From NCBI GenBank assembly GCA_945869365.1, contig CAMBOW010000011.1, positions 1 to 29,188 of the forward strand: a stretch of DNA of 29,188 bases, read 5' to 3'. This document shows positions 24,037-29,188 of the stretch, piece after piece. How positions within the stretch are numbered: the stretch's first letter is position 1; every line of letters starts with the position of its first letter. Made by a program: the position numbers and the translations under genes. The notes beneath the pieces are model-generated. The model was not told the DNA's origin and ran no database searches. It saw only the letters and a program-made list of their open reading frames with translations. This stretch comes from Flavobacterium psychrophilum (GTDB taxonomy: Bacteria > Bacteroidota > Bacteroidia > Flavobacteriales > Flavobacteriaceae).

Positions 24037-25686
24037 ATGAAAAGCAAATTACAAGTAGTAGTAGTCCTATTATTAGCAGGATATTCAACTCTGTTTGGTC
24101 AAATTCAAATTCACGAAAAAGACTACACCTTACGGTATTACCCCAATCAATTAACGATTCAATTTTTGGATTCCTTGGCTGCACAAACGGTTGTTTTAGA
24201 AGATGCTTTCTCATCTGCTACATTATCCTTTGAACAATCATCTAATCCATTAGAAATAAAACTGTTACAGCTAAGGCCCAGCCAAATACTTAAAATAAAT
24301 TATCTCGACAACCAACATCAACGGCAGTCCAGTTACATTGCCAATTCTTCTATTTCTTCGGGCGCCATAGAAGTTTACTTTAACCACACCGTAGCAACCG
24401 CATTTGCCCAATCCCAAGCCGCCTTAAATTTGGGAAATCTTTTGGATGATAAATTAATCACCTATATCAACGAATGTCAAAACGATTTGTCGATAGCCAT
24501 TTACAATTCCTATTCGACCTCTGCGGCATCCGGAATTGCTGGAGCCATCAATGCAGCCTATGATCGCGGTGTGAAAGTGCGCCTCATTTATGACGGCAGT
24601 ACCAGCAGCCTGATGATTCCGTTGCTCAATCCGTTAATTCCCATTTTGCCCAGTCCCAGTAGTTCGTCCTACGGAATAATGCACAATAAATTTGTCATTT
24701 TTGATGCCGAAAGTTCCGATCCCAATCAGCCGTTTGTGTGGACAGGATCAACCAATTGGACTGCTTCCCAAATTGACGGTCCCGATCGCAACAACGCCAT
24801 AGTGATACAAGATCAAGCACTGGCCTTGGCCTACAAAATGGAATTTGATGAGATGTGGGGAAGCAATTCGATGATTCCCAATCCAATAAATTCAAAGTTT
24901 GGCCCTTACAAATCTGATAATACTCCGCATCATTTTGTGGTGGGTAATAAGGTGATTGATGCCTATTTTAGTCCAAGCGACGGCGCCAATGGCAAAATTA
25001 TAGATGCCATAAATTCAGCCGATACCGACCTTGAAATCGCCACCATGCTCATTACCCGAAGCGATGTAAAAAACACGTTGCTCGCCAAATATAATGCGGG
25101 TTTAACGAATATAAATCTATTGGTTGATAGTCAAAATCCGACGGGAAATCAAATTTCTGCCATTCAGGCGGGATTGCCACTGGGCCACGCTATGGTGTTT
25201 AGCCTGAGCGGCATCATGCACCACAAGTTTTTGGTAGCCGATAATTTTAATCCCAATTCAGATCCTTTGGTTCTCACAGGCTCGCACAACTGGAGCAATT
25301 CGGCCGAAACCAAAAACGACGAAAACACGCTCATTGTGCACGATGCCAATATTGCCAATCAATATTTTCAGGCCTTTGCCGATTTGTACCAACAAGCAGG
25401 CGGCAACATGGAATTCTTAGGCGTCCAAGCCAGTTCGGCGAATGCGAATTTGTGTTCCATTTATCCCAATCCAACTTCGGGAGACTGTTTTATTTCTTGG
25501 AATCAAATCCCGACAGATTCGTCAATCGTTCGTGTTTTTTCTGCTATGGGAATGCAAGTTCTAGCACAAAAATTGAATGCCGAAAGCACAAATACGATAC
25601 GTTGTTCAATGCTTGAAGTAGGTATTTATTTTGTGTCGATTGAAACAGCTCAAGGCCAAGAAGTTTTCAAGTTGATTAAAAAATAA
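24037..25686 (+). CDS. Secreted phospholipase-D-like protein with T9SS C-terminal sorting domain
   Basis: This 549-residue protein begins with a signal peptide (hydrophobic core VVVVLLLAGYSTLFG, likely cleaved before QIQI). It carries two phospholipase D-type HKD half-sites: HNKFVIFD (His216, Lys218, Asp223) with TGSTNW, and HHKFLVAD (His395, Lys397, Asp402) with TGSHNW. A C-terminal ~75-residue domain of T9SS type A character begins near CSIYPNPTSGD and ends GIYFVSIETAQGQEVFKLIKK, which targets the protein through the outer membrane. Such two-HKD proteins cleave phosphodiester bonds of lipids or nucleic acid; which of these is not clear. Residues ~22-120 form an extra N-terminal region. Placement beside porX, the regulator of this secretion system, is suggestive. 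Confidence 0.9.
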   Translation: MKSKLQVVVVLLLAGYSTLFGQIQIHEKDYTLRYYPNQLTIQFLDSLAAQTVVLEDAFSSATLSFEQSSNPLEIKLLQLRPSQILKINYLDNQHQRQSSYIANSSISSGAIEVYFNHTVATAFAQSQAALNLGNLLDDKLITYINECQNDLSIAIYNSYSTSAASGIAGAINAAYDRGVKVRLIYDGSTSSLMIPLLNPLIPILPSPSSSSYGIMHNKFVIFDAESSDPNQPFVWTGSTNWTASQIDGPDRNNAIVIQDQALALAYKMEFDEMWGSNSMIPNPINSKFGPYKSDNTPHHFVVGNKVIDAYFSPSDGANGKIIDAINSADTDLEIATMLITRSDVKNTLLAKYNAGLTNINLLVDSQNPTGNQISAIQAGLPLGHAMVFSLSGIMHHKFLVADNFNPNSDPLVLTGSHNWSNSAETKNDENTLIVHDANIANQYFQAFADLYQQAGGNMEFLGVQASSANANLCSIYPNPTSGDCFISWNQIPTDSSIVRVFSAMGMQVLAQKLNAESTNTIRCSMLEVGIYFVSIETAQGQEVFKLIKK

Positions 25687-25708
25687 GTCGTTTTTTCTGG
25701 CAGTTTTA

Positions 25709-25741
25709 TTTGTAAAAAGCAGGCATTTCGTCTTACTTTTG
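25709..25741 (+). promoter_or_regulatory. Promoter of purC
   Basis: TTTG (25709-25712), a 21-base spacer and TACTTTTG (25734-25741) form a full Bacteroidota promoter. The ATG follows at 25761. Confidence 0.7.
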
Positions 25742-25760
25742 CGACTAAATAACAGCAGCT

Positions 25761-26711
25761 ATGAGTTCTACGATTACTACCACCAATTTTCAATTTCCCA
25801 ATCAAAAATCAGTTTATCGCGGCAAAGTGCGCGAAGTGTATAACATCAATGACGATTTGTTGGTCATGATTGCTACCGATCGCTTGTCGGCCTTTGATGT
25901 GGTGTTGCCCAAAGGAATTCCCTACAAAGGACAAATTTTGAATCAAATTGCTACCAAATTCATGGAATTGACGGCTGATATTGTACCCAATTGGTTGATT
26001 ACCACGCCTGATCCAAATGTAGCTGTAGGCCATTTGTGTGAACCTTTTAAAGTAGAAATGGTAATTCGAGGGTATTTGTCGGGTCATGCGGCCCGCGAAT
26101 ATGCATTGGGAAAAAGAACCATTTGTGGGGTGACCATGGAAGAAGGATTAAAAGAAAACGATCGATTTTCATCGCCAATCATTACACCAACCACCAAAGC
26201 TGATAATGGTTCGCACGACGAAGATATTTCGCGCGAAGCCATTTTGGTCAACCAAATCGTATCTGAAGAAGATTATTTGGTGTTAGAAAAATATACCAGA
26301 GCCCTCTACCAACGCGGAACCGAAATTGCGGCTTCGCGCGGTTTAATTTTGGTGGATACCAAATATGAGTTTGGCAAAACCAAAGACGGCCAAATCGTTT
26401 TGATTGATGAAATCCACACGCCCGATTCTTCCCGTTATTTTTATGCTCAGGGTTACCAAGATCGACAGGATCAAAACGAAGAGCAAAAGCAATTGTCTAA
26501 AGAATTTGTGCGCCGTTGGCTCATCGAAAACGGATTCCAAGGCAAAGTAGGACAGCAAATTCCAGAAATGACAGCTGCTTATATTGAAACGGTTTCGGAT
26601 CGCTACATTGAATTATTCGAAAACATATTGGGCGAAAAATTCGTGAAGGCCGATATCTCGAATATCCATGAGCGGATTGAACATAACGTCTTGAATTTCT
26701 TCAGCAAATAA
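25761..26711 (+). CDS. purC: Phosphoribosylaminoimidazole-succinocarboxamide synthase
   Basis: PurC (SAICAR synthase) ligates aspartate to CAIR with ATP in purine biosynthesis. The 316-residue protein has YRGKVREVY, the [15 protein letters not shown] segment, [42 protein letters not shown] and [14 protein letters not shown]. It is the longer form of the enzyme (about 300 residues, as in yeast and some bacteria), rather than the ~240-residue E. coli form. It has its own promoter and a bidirectional terminator, so it is a single-gene transcript. Confidence 0.96.
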   Translation: MSSTITTTNFQFPNQKSVYRGKVREVYNINDDLLVMIATDRLSAFDVVLPKGIPYKGQILNQIATKFMELTADIVPNWLITTPDPNVAVGHLCEPFKVEMVIRGYLSGHAAREYALGKRTICGVTMEEGLKENDRFSSPIITPTTKADNGSHDEDISREAILVNQIVSEEDYLVLEKYTRALYQRGTEIAASRGLILVDTKYEFGKTKDGQIVLIDEIHTPDSSRYFYAQGYQDRQDQNEEQKQLSKEFVRRWLIENGFQGKVGQQIPEMTAAYIETVSDRYIELFENILGEKFVKADISNIHERIEHNVLNFFSK

Positions 26712-26716
26712 CAATA

Positions 26717-26743
26717 AAAAAGCCCCTATTTCAGGGGCTTTTT
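26717..26743. terminator. Bidirectional terminator between purC and the M42 gene
   Basis: AAAAAGCCCCT (26717-26727) pairs perfectly with AGGGGCTTTTT (26733-26743) around the loop ATTTC. The T and A flanks allow termination on both strands; the convergent M42 gene ends at 26747. Confidence 0.92.
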
Positions 26744-26746
26744 GTT

Positions 26747-27835
26747 TTACTTGAAGTAAGAGAAATTATGGTTGTTCTCAATCTTCAATAAACTCTCGTA
26801 AATCAGTTTGATGACATTTTCTACGTCGTCGCGGTGCACCATTTCTACCGTAGTGTGCATATAACGCAAGGATAAGGATATCAAAGCCGAAGCCACACCG
26901 CCATTGCTGTAGGCAAACGCATCGGTGTCGGTACCAGTTACTCGAGAAGTGGCGTGACGCTGAAACGGAATTTCTTTTTCTACAGCGGTAGATACGATCA
27001 ATTCGCGTAAAATATTTTGTGTAGCAGGCGCATAGGCAATTACAGGGCCTTTACCCATTTGCAAGTCGCCTTCAATTTTCTTTTCGATCATTGGGGTAGT
27101 GGTGTCGTGGCACACATCGGTTACAATGGCTACATTGGGTTTGATGGTTTGGGTAATCATTTCGGCCCCACGCAAGCCAATTTCTTCTTGCACCGAATTG
27201 ACAATGTATAAACCAAAAGGTAACTTGACCTTATTTTCGTGTAACAAACGGGCTACTTCGGCAATCATAAATCCACCCATGCGATTATCCAAAGCACGAC
27301 ACACAAATTTGTTTTCGTTAAGAATCATAAATTCATCCGGATAGGTAATTACACAGCCCACATGGATGCCTAATTTTTCTACTTCTTCTTTGGTGCTGCA
27401 GCCGCAGTCAATAAATATGTTATGTAGCGTGGCGTTTTCTTCTTTGCCGCGGTTTCGTGTATGGATCGCTGGCCAACCAAATACGCCTTTTACAATTCCG
27501 TTTTTGGTGTGGATATTTACCCGTTTAGATGGCGCAATCTGGTGATCAGAACCGCCATTGCGAATCACGTAAATTAAGCCGTTATCGGTAATGTAGTTCA
27601 CGTACCATGAAATCTCGTCGGCATGTCCTTCAATGACTACTTTAAAAGGAGCATCTGGATTTATTATGCCCACAGCTGATCCATACACATCGGTAATAAA
27701 GGTATCTACATAGGGTTTAAGGTAGTCCATCCACAATTTTTGTCCTTCTGATTCGTGTCCGGTAGGAGAGGGGTTGTTTAAGTAGGTTTCTAGAAAAGTT
27801 AAAGAAGCCTTGTTTAGTAGGGTATTCGTGCTCAT
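26747..27835 (-). CDS. M42 family metallo-aminopeptidase
   Basis: This 362-residue zinc aminopeptidase of the M42 (TET-like) family is probably cytoplasmic and degrades peptides. Metal ligands and catalytic residues are visible in order: His in VIEGHADEIS, bridging Asp in RALDNRMGG, the catalytic Glu pair in VQEEIGLRG, the Asp in IVTDVCHD, and the final His in RYMHTTVEM. Length and order fit the family. No signal peptide. The ATG at 27835 faces the DUF4294 gene, an arrangement that appears common in flavobacteria (from memory). Confidence 0.93.
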   Translation of the reverse strand: MSTNTLLNKASLTFLETYLNNPSPTGHESEGQKLWMDYLKPYVDTFITDVYGSAVGIINPDAPFKVVIEGHADEISWYVNYITDNGLIYVIRNGGSDHQIAPSKRVNIHTKNGIVKGVFGWPAIHTRNRGKEENATLHNIFIDCGCSTKEEVEKLGIHVGCVITYPDEFMILNENKFVCRALDNRMGGFMIAEVARLLHENKVKLPFGLYIVNSVQEEIGLRGAEMITQTIKPNVAIVTDVCHDTTTPMIEKKIEGDLQMGKGPVIAYAPATQNILRELIVSTAVEKEIPFQRHATSRVTGTDTDAFAYSNGGVASALISLSLRYMHTTVEMVHRDDVENVIKLIYESLLKIENNHNFSYFK

Positions 27836-27899
27836 GAAGTAGATTTTTTTTATTTTGGCTAAAATATAAATTTGATTTATCAGTTTTGTAATTAATGTA

Positions 27900-27907
27900 T
27901 AATTTTG
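27900..27907 (+). promoter_or_regulatory. Promoter -7 box of the DUF4294 gene
   Basis: TAATTTTG matches TAnnTTTG. It ends 20 bases before the ATG at 27927. TTTG elements occur at spacings of 11 and 25 bases, neither ideal. Confidence 0.4.
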
Positions 27908-27926
27908 AACTCAAATTTCTATAGGT

Positions 27927-28586
27927 ATGAAGCTGCGTGTAAGTTTATTGTTTCTTTTACTTTGTTTTACTGCATCAGCGCAAGTGGTTGTGCAGGATAC
28001 TGTAAAAATGGGGTATCAACTCAAGGAGACCGATACCTTATCAGAACCAATTGAATTAGAAGAGATTACGGTATATAAAGAACGTTTAGATCCTGTGGCT
28101 AAAAAGGAATTTTTGTTGTTGCAAAATCGGGTGTACAAAGTATATCCCTATGCCAAAATCGCCGCTGAACGTTTGCAATATCTCAACAAAAATCTGGCTA
28201 ACATTACGAACAAACGCGAACGTAAGCAGTATTTTGCCATGGCAGAAACCTACATGAATACCGAATTTAAAGAGCGTTTAAAGAAATTATCACGCAAACA
28301 AGGCCAAATTTTGGTCAAGTTAATCAATAGACAAACCGGATCTACCACCTATGATTTGATTAAAGATTTTAAAAGCAGCTGGACTGCTTTTTGGTCAAAC
28401 GGTACCGCGAGAATGTTTGATATTAATCTGAAAACTCCCTACGTTCCCTACGATGACAACGAAGATTTTTTAATTGAAACCATTTTATATCGCGCCTTCA
28501 ATCGCGGTAGACTCATTAAACAAGAAGCGGCAACTCCCATAGATTATGATGCGTTGTCTGATTTTTGGGAAGCGAAGGTGAAGTAG
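27927..28586 (+). CDS. DUF4294 domain-containing exported protein
   Basis: This 219-residue protein begins with a signal peptide (VSLLFLLLCFTASAQ, likely cleaved after Ala-Gln or just before), so it is periplasmic or surface-exposed. The mature part begins with an acidic segment (ELEEITVYKERLD), followed by a basic helical domain (VYKVYPYAKIAAERL through KERLKKLSRKQGQILVKLINRQTG) and the segment SSWTAFWSNGTARMFD that is typical of DUF4294. The function of the domain is unknown. It is the last protein gene of the window; a repeat-rich intergenic region follows. Confidence 0.88.
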   Translation: MKLRVSLLFLLLCFTASAQVVVQDTVKMGYQLKETDTLSEPIELEEITVYKERLDPVAKKEFLLLQNRVYKVYPYAKIAAERLQYLNKNLANITNKRERKQYFAMAETYMNTEFKERLKKLSRKQGQILVKLINRQTGSTTYDLIKDFKSSWTAFWSNGTARMFDINLKTPYVPYDDNEDFLIETILYRAFNRGRLIKQEAATPIDYDALSDFWEAKVK

Positions 28587-28587
28587 G

Positions 28588-28643
28588 GTTCTCGGTTTTC
28601 TGTTGTCTGTTGTCAGTTCTCAGTTGTCGGTTGTCAGTTGTCT
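28588..28643. repeat. Heptamer tandem array (GTTNTCN, eight copies)
   Basis: Two bases after the DUF4294 stop codon the sequence runs as eight consecutive 7-base units of the form GTTNTCN, for example GTTGTCT, GTTGTCA, GTTCTCA and GTTGTCG. A T tract follows from 28645. The exact seven-base spacing is kept across all copies. Confidence 0.8.
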
Positions 28644-28701
28644 GTTTTTTTTCTTAGAGCTTGTATCTTTCTTTTATTGGTTATTACTCTTACGTCCAAT
28701 C

Positions 28702-28732
28702 TTTAAATCATTCAATTTTTAAATCTTTCAAT
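28702..28732. repeat. Tandem 16-base duplication
   Basis: TTTAAATCATTCAAT (28702-28716) is repeated as TTTAAATCTTTCAAT (28718-28732) with one mismatch and one extra T. Confidence 0.6.
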
Positions 28733-28767
28733 AGTTACTTTAGTTTTAGTATACTTATAGAACTTCC

Positions 28768-28896
28768 AACTCCCCGCTTCCCACTTCCTGAATTTTGTTT
28801 TCCGTTCTCCGATTTCTTTGTTTAATGGTTTAAGCGTTTAAACGTTTAATCGTTTAACCCTTTTAAACGACCATCGAACAACTCCCCACTTCCTAC
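28768..28896. repeat. Spaced direct repeat AACTCCCCNCTTCCNAC
   Basis: AACTCCCCGCTTCCCAC (28768-28784) recurs as AACTCCCCACTTCCTAC (28880-28896), 17 bases with two mismatches. The copies bracket the GTTTAA octamer array. Confidence 0.55.
28820..28859. repeat. Octamer tandem array (GTTTAANN, five copies)
   Basis: Five consecutive 8-base units share GTTTAA: GTTTAATG, GTTTAAGC, GTTTAAAC, GTTTAATC and GTTTAACC. A partial inverted copy (TTTTAAACG) follows. Confidence 0.75.
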
Positions 28897-28950
28897 TTTT
28901 AACTCTCTGACTACTAGCCAAGAGAAAACGGAACTAAAAAAGGCGTTTTT

Positions 28951-28985
28951 TTTGTTTAGAATTTGGGAAAAAGGTTTTACATTTG
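28951..28985 (+). promoter_or_regulatory. Upstream promoter (P1) of the terminal leader
   Basis: TTTG (28951-28954), a 23-base spacer and TACATTTG (28978-28985) form a plausible promoter. No ORF follows, and a second promoter lies about 110 bases downstream. Confidence 0.5.
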
Positions 28986-29067
28986 CCCCCCGCACAAGGG
29001 AAAAGGTTCTTAAGAATTACTGGCACAATATTTTGACATAATAATTTCAAAAATAGTTTGATTAAGA

Positions 29068-29098
29068 TTTGTGTAAGTAAAAAGAATGCTTACTTTTG
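29068..29098 (+). promoter_or_regulatory. Downstream promoter (P2) of the terminal leader
   Basis: TTTG (29068-29071), a 19-base spacer and TACTTTTG (29091-29098) form one of the best promoters in the window. It is followed by GCACCCGC and a non-coding, structured leader. Confidence 0.65.
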
Positions 29099-29104
29099 CA
29101 CCCG

Positions 29105-29188
29105 CTTTGAGAATGAAAGCGTATATTAAAAAGAAGAACACGTTCCTAGACATATTGAATTGACAGCCGTTCTGATGAGAATCAGAAC
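29105..29188 (+). other. Non-coding leader, probably of an rRNA operon beginning past the window
   Basis: The transcribed end of the window has no ORF. It contains the small hairpin GCTTT/AAAGC near its start, the segment CACGTTCCTAGACATATTG that resembles the antitermination-type element ahead of Bacteroidota 16S genes, and a perfect 8-bp hairpin GTTCTGAT-GAGA-ATCAGAAC at 29169-29188. Tandem promoters and a structured, non-coding leader are usual for rRNA operons. No rRNA base is inside the window, so this remains an inference. Confidence 0.42.

Noticed and set aside
28588..28896. Repeats as a CRISPR array
   Set aside because: The units are 7, 8 or 16 bases with no unique spacers and no cas genes nearby.
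28921..28960. AAAACG/CGTTTT stem followed by T tract as a terminator
   Set aside because: Only 6 bp with a long A-rich loop; too weak to call.

Overview
The window is a chromosomal segment of a flavobacterium-like member of the Bacteroidota. The evidence is AT-rich DNA, a -7 promoter box of the TAnnTTTG type in front of many genes (often without a recognisable -33 element), and lineage-typical genes: the type IX secretion regulator PorX, a protein with a C-terminal T9SS sorting domain, DUF3822 and DUF4294 proteins, and a short-form arginine decarboxylase next to a deoxyhypusine-synthase-like gene. Most of it is core housekeeping sequence. I saw no phage, insertion sequence, CRISPR array or integron.

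Layout. 1-2067: the 3' part of ppk1 and a ppx/gppA gene, making and degrading polyphosphate. 2068-3788 (minus): dnaX, split into two frames at a run of ten A on the coding strand. 3890-4240: RNase P RNA. 4298-7300: a soluble multi-PAS histidine kinase and a single-domain response regulator. 7297-8672 (minus): rsmD and a DUF3822 gene. 8802-10226: a RecD/UvrD-like helicase. 10289-11023: kdsB (lipopolysaccharide Kdo activation). 11020-11691 (minus): a spermidine-synthase-like SAM-fold protein. 11752-14611: a PlsC-like acyltransferase, an M14 carboxypeptidase, an Lrp/AsnC regulator and a DinB-fold protein. 14652-17715 (minus): a small acidic protein, a deoxyhypusine/homospermidine-synthase-like enzyme, arginine decarboxylase, and a 55-codon ORF in the arginine decarboxylase leader. 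17772-18845 (minus): aroB. 19011-20183: proline dehydrogenase. 20186-23878 (minus): porX, tsaE, an alanine-dehydrogenase-like gene and a small membrane protein, all co-directional. 24037-25686: a secreted phospholipase-D-like protein with a T9SS sorting tail. 25761-26711: purC. 26747-27835 (minus): an M42 aminopeptidase. 27927-28586: a DUF4294 protein. 28587-29188: a gene-free stretch with three kinds of short-period tandem repeat, then two promoters and a structured leader that probably belongs to an rRNA operon beginning beyond the window.

Two things stand out. First, directly behind the promoter of the polyamine gene speA there is an uninterrupted 55-codon ORF whose ATG lies at the expected transcription start. 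It could be a leaderless leader peptide controlling arginine decarboxylase. Second, dnaX needs a -1 frameshift (or transcript slippage) on an A-AAA-AAG heptamer to make its full-length tau form, while the zero frame gives a gamma-like short form. This is the reverse of the arrangement in E. coli. Four of six convergent gene pairs end within 4 bases of each other with no terminator between them; the other two share a bidirectional hairpin terminator.
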